From: Bacilli bacterium
GTDB lineage: Bacteria > Bacillota_I > Bacilli_A > RFN20 > CAG-826
Length of the DNA stretch: 51,421 bases
Direction of reading: 5' to 3'
Assembly (NCBI GenBank): GCA_017651565.1
Contig: JAGCCQ010000044.1
Coordinates: 1 to 51,421 of the forward strand
The position numbers and the translations under genes were made by a program. Numbering within the stretch: position 1 is the stretch's first letter; every line of letters begins with the position of its first letter. Below are positions 25,085 to 32,491 of the stretch, piece by piece. Below the pieces are notes generated by a model, which did no database searches, was not told the DNA's origin, and worked only from the letters and a program-made list of their open reading frames with translations.

Positions 25085-25294
25085 TTATTTGCTTTTCTTT
25101 GCGTCAGTTTTAACAACCTTGCCGTTTAAGTATGTTGCTTTACCTGCGTAATAGCCACATTTTGGACAGACATGGTGAGATTTAATCATTGCACCACATT
25201 GTGGGCATGTAACTAAGCCAGAAACACTTAACTTGAAGTGTGTTCTTCTCATTCTTTTTCTTGTTTTACTAATTCTTCTTTGTGGGACTGCCAT
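25085..25294 (-). CDS. rpmF: 50S ribosomal protein bL32
   Basis: A 69-residue basic protein beginning [19 protein letters not shown], as in bL32. It is the zinc-binding form with both cysteine pairs (CPQCG and CPKCG). AGGAGG 7 nt before the ATG at 25294 sets the start; an in-frame ATG at 25318 would place the ribosome site inside the gene. Slightly longer than usual at the C-terminus ([11 protein letters not shown]). Monocistronic with its own terminator. Confidence 0.95.
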   Translation of the reverse strand: MAVPQRRISKTRKRMRRTHFKLSVSGLVTCPQCGAMIKSHHVCPKCGYYAGKATYLNGKVVKTDAKKSK

Positions 25295-25382
25295 AACTAT
25301 TCCTCCTAAAAACCTCAATAACTATATCAATTTATATAGTATGAGTCAATCGTTTTTAAGACATCTTATAGGAAAATGGAAA

Positions 25383-26663
25383 TTATTTCGATTCAATCAT
25401 ACTTTTTTCTATCTGAACACTTATTTCGTTACCAACTTGATTACTATGTAATCCCTTTAGTTCGATTTCAACATAGTTTGTAAGTTTTCCATAGTTGATA
25501 TCGTTTTCTTCGTCATATTTCTCAATTAAAGCTTTCATGGTTTTGCCCACCATTTTCTCTTTAAATACGTTATGTAGCTCGCTGGAAATACCCATTAATA
25601 CGCTTACACGTGATGATTTTACTTGTGGAGATACTTGATTAGGGAATTTAGCTGCAGGTGTTCCTTCGCGAGCGCTATATGGGAATACGTGTATTTGATC
25701 AAAGCACTCTTTTGCAACATTACAAGTTGCTTCGAAATCTAAATCTGTTTCTCCAGGGAAGCCAACAATGATATCTGTTGTGATTCCAACATCAGGGATT
25801 TCTTTTCTAATAGTTTTGATTTTTTCGATGAATTCAGAAGATGTATATTTCCTATTCATTCTTCTTAAAATTTCATCACTTCCTGCTTGCAATGGAATGT
25901 GTAAATGTTTAGCAATATTGTCTCTATTTTTGATTAATTCAATTAACCTACTATCGATTTCACTAGCTTCAATAGAAGAGATTCTTAAACTTCTTAATCC
26001 TTCAAGACTAGAGAGTTGATCAACTAACTCAGAAAAAGTGACTCCATCAACATCTTGGCCATACCCACCAACGTGGATTCCAGTGAGTATAATTTCTTTA
26101 TATCCTTGGCTAATTAAATACTTAGCTTCTTCAATGATATTTTCTAACTTTCTGCTTCTCATTTGCCCACGTCTATATGGAATGATGCAGTATGTACAGA
26201 AGTTATTACAACCATCTTGAATTTTTAAATACGCTCTTACATTTTCCGTATAAGAAGTAATGCCTAATTCTTCATAAGCATACTTTCTTGTATTTTCATC
26301 AACTTTAACAATATTTTGTTTTGTTAAAATGTATTGATTTATTAATTTAGGTATATCAGAACGGTATTTTGTGCCTATTAAGATGTTTGGATTAATCTCT
26401 TCAGCAATATATTTAAAGTTACCTTGTGAATAACATCCCATAACAACACTGATTGCGTTAGGATATGTCTTCATAAACTTTCTAATATGTTGTCTAGATT
26501 TTTGATCTGCAGTAGCTGTAACACTACAAGTATTGATAATAATTACATCAGGATTTTTATCATCTTGAGTGTATCCTAAAGAAATCAATTTTGAAGCAAG
26601 AGCGCTACATTCATAAGAGTTAACTTTGCAACCAAGAGAAAAAACTTTGAACTTCATAATCAT
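25383..26663 (-). CDS. mtaB: tRNA t6A37 methylthiotransferase MtaB
   Basis: A 426-residue radical-SAM methylthiotransferase converting t6A37 to ms2t6A in ANN-decoding tRNAs. The N-terminal domain has three cluster cysteines (SLGCKVNSYE, INTCSVT, VVMGCYSQ). The radical-SAM motif is DGCNNFCTYCIIPYRRG. LHIPLQAGSDEILRRMNRKY and IIVGFPGETD follow, with a TRAM-like C-terminus. KVNSYE instead of TQMN-type sequence separates it from MiaB. The start is among ATGs at 26666-26657; 26663 is best spaced from GGAG. It overlaps or abuts rsmE, as in many Firmicutes. Confidence 0.93.
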   Translation of the reverse strand: MIMKFKVFSLGCKVNSYECSALASKLISLGYTQDDKNPDVIIINTCSVTATADQKSRQHIRKFMKTYPNAISVVMGCYSQGNFKYIAEEINPNILIGTKYRSDIPKLINQYILTKQNIVKVDENTRKYAYEELGITSYTENVRAYLKIQDGCNNFCTYCIIPYRRGQMRSRKLENIIEEAKYLISQGYKEIILTGIHVGGYGQDVDGVTFSELVDQLSSLEGLRSLRISSIEASEIDSRLIELIKNRDNIAKHLHIPLQAGSDEILRRMNRKYTSSEFIEKIKTIRKEIPDVGITTDIIVGFPGETDLDFEATCNVAKECFDQIHVFPYSAREGTPAAKFPNQVSPQVKSSRVSVLMGISSELHNVFKEKMVGKTMKALIEKYDEENDINYGKLTNYVEIELKGLHSNQVGNEISVQIEKSMIESK

Positions 26664-27370
26664 CATTTCTCCAATTGATTTGCAATAACACTTAATGCAT
26701 AAACTGCAGCGGTTTCAGTTCTTAAAATTCTATTCCCCAGTGAAATATTTTTAAAGCCAAATTCATTTAATAATTTAACCTCTTTTTCTTCTATTCCACC
26801 TTCAGGTCCTATAAAGATTCCTACACTATTTTCATCTCCAGAAATTGTAAAAGAAGGCGAGTGTTGAGACTCTTCTTCATAAGCAACAAAAGATACTTCT
26901 TCATTATTGACTTTACCTAATTGATCAACATTAAAAGGACCTACTATTTCAGGCACAATCAAACGATGACATTGTTCAGCAGCTTCCTTAGCAATCTTAA
27001 CAAATCTAGCAATTTTCTTATCGACGTCTTTACCATCATACTTAACAACGCATCTTTTTGAAGAAACAAAAACAATTTTAGAAACTCCGAGTTCAGTTGC
27101 TTTCTGAACTACGAAATCGTTTTTGTCTCCTTTTGAAAGGCAGTAATACAAAGTGACCTTGCATTTAAGTTCACTATTATCATCAAGATTTTCAATAGGG
27201 TTTATTTCGAGTGGAGAGGCCTTTGAAATTTCAGCAAGAAATAACTTACCGCCGCTTACAACTTCAATTTTTTCTCCGATTTTTGCCCTTAAAACGTTTA
27301 AAAGATGATGAACATCATCATCTTCTAGAATTACTCTCTCATTTATAATTTCTGCAAAATATCTTTGCAT
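26663..27370 (-). CDS. rsmE: 16S rRNA (uracil1498-N3)-methyltransferase RsmE
   Basis: A 235-residue SPOUT-class methyltransferase. N-terminal PUA-like domain with VHHLLNVLRAKIGEKIEVV, then the knotted domain with KGDKNDFVVQKATELGVSKI, FIGPEGGIEEKEV and SLGNRILRTETAAVYAL, which form the SAM pocket. It methylates U1498 of 16S rRNA. Its ATG overlaps the stop codon of the upstream zinc-ribbon membrane gene (TAATG) and its end meets mtaB, so the three genes form an operon. Confidence 0.94.
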   Translation of the reverse strand: MQRYFAEIINERVILEDDDVHHLLNVLRAKIGEKIEVVSGGKLFLAEISKASPLEINPIENLDDNSELKCKVTLYYCLSKGDKNDFVVQKATELGVSKIVFVSSKRCVVKYDGKDVDKKIARFVKIAKEAAEQCHRLIVPEIVGPFNVDQLGKVNNEEVSFVAYEEESQHSPSFTISGDENSVGIFIGPEGGIEEKEVKLLNEFGFKNISLGNRILRTETAAVYALSVIANQLEK

Positions 27371-27807
27371 TACCTAACAAATTCCCCAAATCCGTCTTTC
27401 AGAGAATCTTTAAAATATAATTCAATTCCTACTAGAGCGTTAACAAAATACATGATGATGATGTTCAAGATGATAACAATAATCGCTGGTTCAACTTTCA
27501 AAACTAAGTAGAATAACACAAACGACATTCCAAAATAAGCTAAGTTTAAGAGTAAGCAGATAATGCCTTTCCTAATTGCGTGAAGGTAAAAGAATGGAAG
27601 TCCTGTAAACCCCGCAATAAAAGAATAGAAAAGCATTGTTGATTTCTTTTTAACACGGAAGTCTCTATTTTGCTCCATGTTAATGAAACTTGTCATTTCT
27701 ACTGTATCACTTGTTACGCCCTCTAATGGATTTTTTGTTCCACAAACTGGGCAAACATCTTTATCAAATTTAGTTAATCTAGCACCACAATTTCTACAAG
27801 CTGGCAT
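27370..27807 (-). CDS. Zinc-ribbon membrane protein
   Basis: A 145-residue protein. An N-terminal zinc ribbon (CRNCGARLTKFDKDVCPVCG) is followed by a polar linker and about three membrane segments from residue 58. The first hairpin (FYSFIAGFTGLPFFYLHAIRKG) resembles TM2-type domains. It leads the rsmE-mtaB operon with a 1-nt stop/start overlap. Function unknown. Confidence 0.75.
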   Translation of the reverse strand: MPACRNCGARLTKFDKDVCPVCGTKNPLEGVTSDTVEMTSFINMEQNRDFRVKKKSTMLFYSFIAGFTGLPFFYLHAIRKGIICLLLNLAYFGMSFVLFYLVLKVEPAIIVIILNIIIMYFVNALVGIELYFKDSLKDGFGEFVR

Positions 27808-27931
27808 AATTTATTTTCTTTCGAATTTATCTTTAACATTTATTTTTTACAAATAAATTGTATTGTTTTTCTTTACTCAAATATTTTAAATGATTTTAAT
27901 TATTTTTCAAATAAAACAAACTTGAAATATT

Positions 27932-28978
27932 TTAGAAGCACTTCTCTTTTCTATTTTTCTTACAATTAGCCATATTTGGACAGTGATAACACACTTCATT
28001 TTCACTAATGGAGTTATTTTCAAAGAAAGAAACCACATTATTAATTGTTGTTTCTGCAATATTATCTAGAGCTTCGTTGGTTAAAAAAGCTTGATGAGAA
28101 GTAATAATTACATTAGGCATAGCGATAAGTTGAAGTAAAATATTATCATCCATAATATGATTTGATTTATCAACGAAGAAGATATCACTTTCTTCTTCAT
28201 AAACATCTAAACATGCACCTGAAATCTTACGCGATTTAATTGCGTCAAGCAAAGCTTGAGCGTCAATTAATCCGCCTCTAGAAGTATTAACAATAATTAC
28301 ATTCTTTTTCATCTTGTCTAAGGCGGATTTATTGATCATATGATAATTTTCTTCTGTTAAAGGACAGTGAAGAGAAATGTAATCACTCTTAGAGAAAAGC
28401 TCATCTAGCTCAACATAGTTAACCCCATCAATATTTGAAGGGTATTTATCATACGCTAAAACCTTCATTCCAAAGCCTTTCGCAATATCAATGAATACTT
28501 TTCCGATTTTTCCAGTGCCGATAACCCCAACAGTTTTACTATGTAAATCGCTTCCTGTAAACCCCACTAATGAAAAGTTATAATCTTTAATGCGGTTATA
28601 GGCTTTGTGAATACGTCTATTACTTGTTTGTAACATAGCAAAAGCAAATTCAGCAACAGCGTAAGGAGAGTATGCTGGAACTCTATAAACATGGATTCTA
28701 GAAAATGCATATTTTATATCAACATTGTTATAACCAGCACATCTTAAAAAGATAGCTTTAACGCCAAACTCAATAACCTTGTCGATAACTACGTTATCGA
28801 TTGTATCATTAACAAACGCGATAACTCCATCGCTACCTTTAGCTAAAGACGCAGTATCAGCGTTTAATTTTGTTTCTAAATATTTAATAGATATATTAGT
28901 TAAATTGTGGTCCTTTAAATAAGTATCAAAAGAGACACGATCATATTCTTTTGTGTCGAAGAAAGTTAAATTAATCAT
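27932..28978 (-). CDS. ldhA: D-lactate dehydrogenase (D-2-hydroxyacid dehydrogenase family)
   Basis: A 348-residue NAD-dependent enzyme reducing pyruvate to D-lactate, regenerating NAD in fermentation. VGVIGTGKIGKVFIDIAKGF is the dinucleotide-binding motif; catalytic residues lie in NTSRGGLID (Arg), the DVYEEESDIFF region (Glu) and ITSHQAFLT (His). YSPYAVAEFAFAML is typical of the LdhA/VanH subgroup. The C-terminus ends in a cysteine-rich tail (CYHCPNMANCKKNRKEKC). AGGAGG precedes the ATG and a promoter is visible at 28999-29027. Other 2-hydroxyacids are possible substrates. Confidence 0.9.
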   Translation of the reverse strand: MINLTFFDTKEYDRVSFDTYLKDHNLTNISIKYLETKLNADTASLAKGSDGVIAFVNDTIDNVVIDKVIEFGVKAIFLRCAGYNNVDIKYAFSRIHVYRVPAYSPYAVAEFAFAMLQTSNRRIHKAYNRIKDYNFSLVGFTGSDLHSKTVGVIGTGKIGKVFIDIAKGFGMKVLAYDKYPSNIDGVNYVELDELFSKSDYISLHCPLTEENYHMINKSALDKMKKNVIIVNTSRGGLIDAQALLDAIKSRKISGACLDVYEEESDIFFVDKSNHIMDDNILLQLIAMPNVIITSHQAFLTNEALDNIAETTINNVVSFFENNSISENEVCYHCPNMANCKKNRKEKCF

Positions 28979-28998
28979 ATTAATTCCTCCTAACTTAG

Positions 28999-29027
28999 TT
29001 ATAGGTAAAAATAAACCTCAAATCAAG
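28999..29027 (-). promoter_or_regulatory. Promoter of the D-lactate dehydrogenase gene
   Basis: Minus-strand -35 TTGATT (29022-29027) and -10 TATAAC (28999-29004), 17 nt apart, 20 nt before the start codon, with AGGAGG in the short leader. The remaining gap to 29140 is AT-rich and holds no gene. Confidence 0.7.
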
Positions 29028-29140
29028 CAAAATGCTTTTATTTATATATTAATATTCAAATATATAACTAATTAAATAATATATAATTATCCTTATAGGA
29101 TACCATTTCATATTTGATCAAAATTTTTTATCGAAAAATG

Positions 29141-29287
29141 TTGAATAGCATTAAATAATCGGTAATAATATAGATGTCAAATAGAAAACTATTCGATATC
29201 GCTACTTGGTATGCGATTCATAAATTGCCAACGACGAAATTTTTGTCGCTAGTCGGCTGCGATGAATAAAAAGCCGATTTTTTTGTG
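29141..29287 (+). ncRNA. cptI: Type III antitoxin RNA (CptI-like): promoter, two pseudoknot repeats, terminator
   Basis: Immediately before the CptN-like toxin gene lie two tandem repeats starting at 29200 and 29247 (CGCTA; period 47 nt, second copy about 6 nt shorter). Each folds as an H-type pseudoknot. Repeat 1: TCGC 29199-29202 with GCGA 29213-29216, and TTGGT 29206-29210 with GCCAA 29227-29231. Repeat 2: TCGC 29246-29249 with GCGA 29259-29262, and TCGGC 29253-29257 with GCCGA 29273-29277. Between copies a T-A pair becomes C-G and a T-G pair becomes C-G, so pairing is kept. Both loops share ATAAA. The second repeat's GCCGA is followed by seven T, forming the terminator before the toxin. 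Upstream TTGAAT (29141) and TAATAA (29163) suit a promoter. The mature RNA ends cannot be read. Confidence 0.85.
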
Positions 29288-29289
29288 CA

Positions 29290-29769
29290 ATGAATTTTGA
29301 GAAAAAGTCTTACTACTTTATCAAAGATAAATTTTTCATTTTTGCTAATGATGTTTTTCTTTTGGGCAATAAAGAAAACGGTCATGGAAGGCCTTGCTTA
29401 TTAATAGAAATAGAAAATAAAATTTTGTGGTTTGTACCAATTAGTTCAAAAATTGAAAAATATAAAAAATTATATGCTAAAAAATTAAAGAAATATGGAT
29501 TTTGTAACACCATTATTTTTGGAACGTTATTTGATAAAGAATGTGTTTTCCTTTTACAAAATATGTTTCCGGTAACACAAAAATATGTAAAAACTATTTA
29601 CCTAGACCGTGTACAAAAGGTGCCTATTTCCATTGAACACAATCTATTCAAACAAATTGCTTCTCGTTTTAATCAAATACTGGATTTAGTCAGAAAAGGA
29701 AATAAAAGCTTGGTATTTCCCAACATACTCGAAATAGAAAGAAGATTAAAAGATGAGTTGATTAAATAA
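29290..29769 (+). CDS. cptN: Type III toxin-antitoxin endoribonuclease toxin, CptN/ToxN-like
   Basis: A 159-residue basic protein with the core of CptIN family toxins: NGHGRPCLLIEIENKILWFV, PISSKIEKYKKLYAKKLKKYG, TIIFGTLFDKECVFLLQNMF, PVTQKYV and KSLVFPNILEIERRLKDEL. These toxins are RNases of the ToxN fold that cut mRNA and are held inactive in a complex with their repeat RNA, which the toxin itself processes. It starts 3 nt past the antitoxin terminator and has no ribosome site (GTGCAATG), consistent with low read-through expression. The full-length frame is intact. A stability or phage-defence role is known for the class, not shown here. Confidence 0.88.
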   Translation: MNFEKKSYYFIKDKFFIFANDVFLLGNKENGHGRPCLLIEIENKILWFVPISSKIEKYKKLYAKKLKKYGFCNTIIFGTLFDKECVFLLQNMFPVTQKYVKTIYLDRVQKVPISIEHNLFKQIASRFNQILDLVRKGNKSLVFPNILEIERRLKDELIK

Positions 29770-29778
29770 GCATTGCAT

Positions 29779-29830
29779 TTGACCAAAAAGTATTTTACTT
29801 GTAAAATCTATTTAGTGTTTGTTTAAACAA
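29779..29830 (+). promoter_or_regulatory. Promoter and palindrome of the acyltransferase-symporter operon
   Basis: -35 TTGACC (29779-29784) and -10 TAAAAT (29802-29807) are 17 nt apart. TTGTTTAAACAA (29819-29830), a perfect 12-bp palindrome, overlaps the predicted start of transcription and could be a repressor site. Confidence 0.65.
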
Positions 29831-29833
29831 TTT

Positions 29834-31048
29834 ATGGGTAAGACAAAAAAGAAAAATCAAGTTGTCCTAAAAAGACACTCATTCTATAGAGCATTAGTGT
29901 TTCCTTTTATTAAGCTTATGGCATTAATGAAAGGATATAAGAATAAAAGCCATTTTAAGATTAGAAAAGGTGAAAGTTATTTAGTTCTTTCAAATCACCA
30001 AACAGATTTTGATGGAATTTTCATAATGCTTTCTTTTAATAAGATGCTTTATCCTGTCGCTACAGATACTGTAATGTCTAATGGGTTTACTTCTAAAGTA
30101 ATTCACCACTGTTTTGGATTAATTCCAAAGAAAAAAGGTACTGTAGACTTTGAAGCTAATAAGAAAATGTTTAGATGTTTTATGGAAGGTGGATCACTTC
30201 TTTTATTCCCAGAAGGAAATAGAAGCTACGCTGAATTCCAATTTTCATTCACTAAAGGTTTTGCTAAGTTTGTAAAAACACTTAAAAGAGACGTTATCTT
30301 ATTTAATTTCCATGGAGGAACAGGTTCTTATCCAAGATTTACGTCTAAAAGACGTAAAGGTCCTTTCTATGGTAAAATTCGCAAAATCTTAAGATATGAA
30401 GATATTAAAGATATGCCTGATGATGAACTTTATGAATTAATTAGTTTGAATCTTAAAGTTTATGATTCTGAGTCTAACGCTAAATATATCTCTAAAAATA
30501 GAGCAGAATATTTAGAAAGAATGTTCTTCGTTTGCCCTAAGTGTGGTAAAGTCGAATGTTTATATTCAGAAGGTAATTACATAAAATGTAAAGAATGTGG
30601 ATTTGAAGCAGAATATACTGAAGATTTACATCTTATTCCAAATGATAAAGAAGTCAAAATTAATAAGATGTTAGATTGGTTTAATTATCAAATCCGTTAT
30701 ATCAATAATTTAGAAGTTAAAGATGGAGTTATTTTCTCTGATGAAGATGTAGAGTTATACGCTACTGAAATATTCAAAAAGAGAAGATTAGTTACTAAAG
30801 GTAAATTAGAATTATACAAAGACAAAATGATTGTTAATGACTTTGTCATTGACATTAAAGATATTAGGAATGCATCACCTACTGGAACGAGAAAGTTAGG
30901 TTTTACAGTAGAGGATCAAGATTATTTTATTATCGGCTCTGAACGTTTTAATTCACTAAAATACGTATTTATGTTTAATAAATTAGAAACTAAAATGAAG
31001 GAATCAGGTGTAGATATTTATTATAGTCTTGAAGAAAGAAAAGAATAA
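29834..31048 (+). CDS. PlsC-like acyltransferase with zinc ribbon and C-terminal extra domain
   Basis: A 404-residue protein. The lysophosphatidate acyltransferase-like domain (residues 1-210) has the catalytic motif SNHQTDFDGI (H-x4-D) and the substrate motif LLFPEGNRSY. A zinc ribbon follows (CPKCGKVECLY with KCKECGFEAEY), then about 140 residues ending in a beta-rich, PH-like part (GKLELYKDKMIVNDFVIDIK). A TTG at 29819 is in frame, but the ATG at 29834 is preferred; it has no ribosome site. TTGACC, 17 nt, TAAAAT (29779-29807) is the promoter and the palindrome TTGTTTAAACAA (29819-29830) lies just past the expected start point. Likely membrane phospholipid synthesis or acyl remodelling. Confidence 0.85.
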   Translation: MGKTKKKNQVVLKRHSFYRALVFPFIKLMALMKGYKNKSHFKIRKGESYLVLSNHQTDFDGIFIMLSFNKMLYPVATDTVMSNGFTSKVIHHCFGLIPKKKGTVDFEANKKMFRCFMEGGSLLLFPEGNRSYAEFQFSFTKGFAKFVKTLKRDVILFNFHGGTGSYPRFTSKRRKGPFYGKIRKILRYEDIKDMPDDELYELISLNLKVYDSESNAKYISKNRAEYLERMFFVCPKCGKVECLYSEGNYIKCKECGFEAEYTEDLHLIPNDKEVKINKMLDWFNYQIRYINNLEVKDGVIFSDEDVELYATEIFKKRRLVTKGKLELYKDKMIVNDFVIDIKDIRNASPTGTRKLGFTVEDQDYFIIGSERFNSLKYVFMFNKLETKMKESGVDIYYSLEERKE

Positions 31049-31053
31049 ATTTT

Positions 31054-32481
31054 ATGTGGGATTTTTCAATTAAAAACTATGAGTCAGTATGGGCAGTATT
31101 GCTCCAAATTTTTGGTATTATCGCTTTTATTTTAGTCGGCAATATTTTAAGAAGAGTTATTCCTTTTCTTAAGAAATCATTTATTCCATCCTCTTTAATA
31201 GGAGGAGTGCTGTTATTAATAATCAATATTATTTGCGAAAAAGCATTTAACTATCCAATTATTAATAAAGACTTAATGAAAATAGTAACCTATCACGCTC
31301 TTGCAATTGGCTTTATTGCAATGACTTTAAAAAGTAATAAAACAATGAAAAAGAAAGAGCTTGGTAAAAAAGCTGTACAAAATGGTTTAATAACAGGAAG
31401 TGTCTATATGCTTCAAGCAGCATTTGGTATAGCTGTAGTATTAATATTTTTTGCAGCAGGAAAAGCTATTTTCTATGATGTAGGCGTAATATTACCATTG
31501 TCCTTTGGTCAAGGTCCTGGCAATGCTCTTACTTGGGATATGAATTTTTCTAATCCAGAACATATGGCTAGTATTGGCGCAGAAGGAATTATGGATACAG
31601 AAGGTAACTTTGGTTTAACTATGGCTAGCATTGGTTTCATTGTATCTTCTGTAGTAGGTGTTGGTTATATTAACTATTTTAGAATTAAAGGTAAAATCTC
31701 TAGACCACAAGAAGATAATTTAGACGAAGAAATTGAGTTTGTATCTGATGAAGAAATTTCAAAAAGAAGCGCTAATTTAGGAATTCAATTAGGTTTAATT
31801 GGCATTGCATATTTAGCTACATTTGGAATTATGTGTGCTTTATCATTCTCTGAATTTACAAGTTCTATTGCATGGGGATTTAACTTCATCTTTGGCGTTC
31901 TCACTGCTACATTAGTTAAATTAATTGTTAGAGCACTGCATAAAAAGAACGTTATTAAAAATGAAATTATTAATAACCGTCAAATGAGTAAAGTCAGTGA
32001 CTTTGCATTCGATTTAATGATTATTGCTGGTGTTGCCGCTATAGATATTGAAGATATGATGAGGTATATCTGGGTAATTATTGCATTAAGTATTGTTGGC
32101 ACAATTGTTACTTATACATATGTAAGATTGATGACTAGAAAAGTATTTAAAGGTTATGAACACGATATGTTTTTAGTTAACTTTGGAACGCTTACTGGTA
32201 CTGCAAGTAATGGTATGATTCTCTTAAGAGAAAGCGATCCACATTTCGAAAGAGATTCCGCCACTATCTTTATTGTTTCTCAATTACCTGCAATGATTGC
32301 GGTTGCTCCGCTTTTATTAATGTTAAACTTCTCTGCTAAGTCTTTAACAAATTGTATAATCGCAATGGGAATATTCTTCTTATTGGCAGTTATATACACA
32401 ATCGCAATATTGATAATTCAAAAGAAAGCAAAAGAAAAAGAAATTGAAACAAGTCAAGAAATAAAAGAAGCAGAGAATTAA
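31054..32481 (+). CDS. Sodium/glutamate symporter family protein (GltS-like)
   Basis: A 475-residue membrane transporter with 10-12 hydrophobic segments in two inverted halves. Conserved re-entrant motifs are LPLSFGQGPGNALTWDMNF in the first half and NFGTLTGTASNGMILLRESD in the second, as in GltS (PF03616). A cytoplasmic acidic loop (residues 210-235) separates the halves. GltS imports glutamate with sodium; changes in the first motif leave the substrate open. It starts 5 nt after the acyltransferase ends and shares its promoter and terminator. Confidence 0.82.
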   Translation: MWDFSIKNYESVWAVLLQIFGIIAFILVGNILRRVIPFLKKSFIPSSLIGGVLLLIINIICEKAFNYPIINKDLMKIVTYHALAIGFIAMTLKSNKTMKKKELGKKAVQNGLITGSVYMLQAAFGIAVVLIFFAAGKAIFYDVGVILPLSFGQGPGNALTWDMNFSNPEHMASIGAEGIMDTEGNFGLTMASIGFIVSSVVGVGYINYFRIKGKISRPQEDNLDEEIEFVSDEEISKRSANLGIQLGLIGIAYLATFGIMCALSFSEFTSSIAWGFNFIFGVLTATLVKLIVRALHKKNVIKNEIINNRQMSKVSDFAFDLMIIAGVAAIDIEDMMRYIWVIIALSIVGTIVTYTYVRLMTRKVFKGYEHDMFLVNFGTLTGTASNGMILLRESDPHFERDSATIFIVSQLPAMIAVAPLLLMLNFSAKSLTNCIIAMGIFFLLAVIYTIAILIIQKKAKEKEIETSQEIKEAEN

Positions 32482-32490
32482 TTCTCTGCT
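32469..32490. terminator. Bidirectional terminator between convergent genes
   Basis: A 22-bp perfect palindrome: AGCAGAGAATT and its complement. On the plus strand CTTATTTTTT follows (for the symporter); on the minus strand TCTTTTATTTC follows (for the surface operon). It overlaps the symporter stop codon. Confidence 0.9.
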
Positions 32491-32491
32491 C

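Noticed and set aside
29199-29287. 47-nt tandem repeats as a CRISPR array
   Set aside because: Only two degenerate units without spacers or cas genes; the pseudoknot pairing and the adjacent toxin explain them better.
29199-29287. Riboswitch or T-box attenuator before 29290
   Set aside because: No T-box or known aptamer motif; the apparent terminator/antiterminator overlap results from the repeat pseudoknots.
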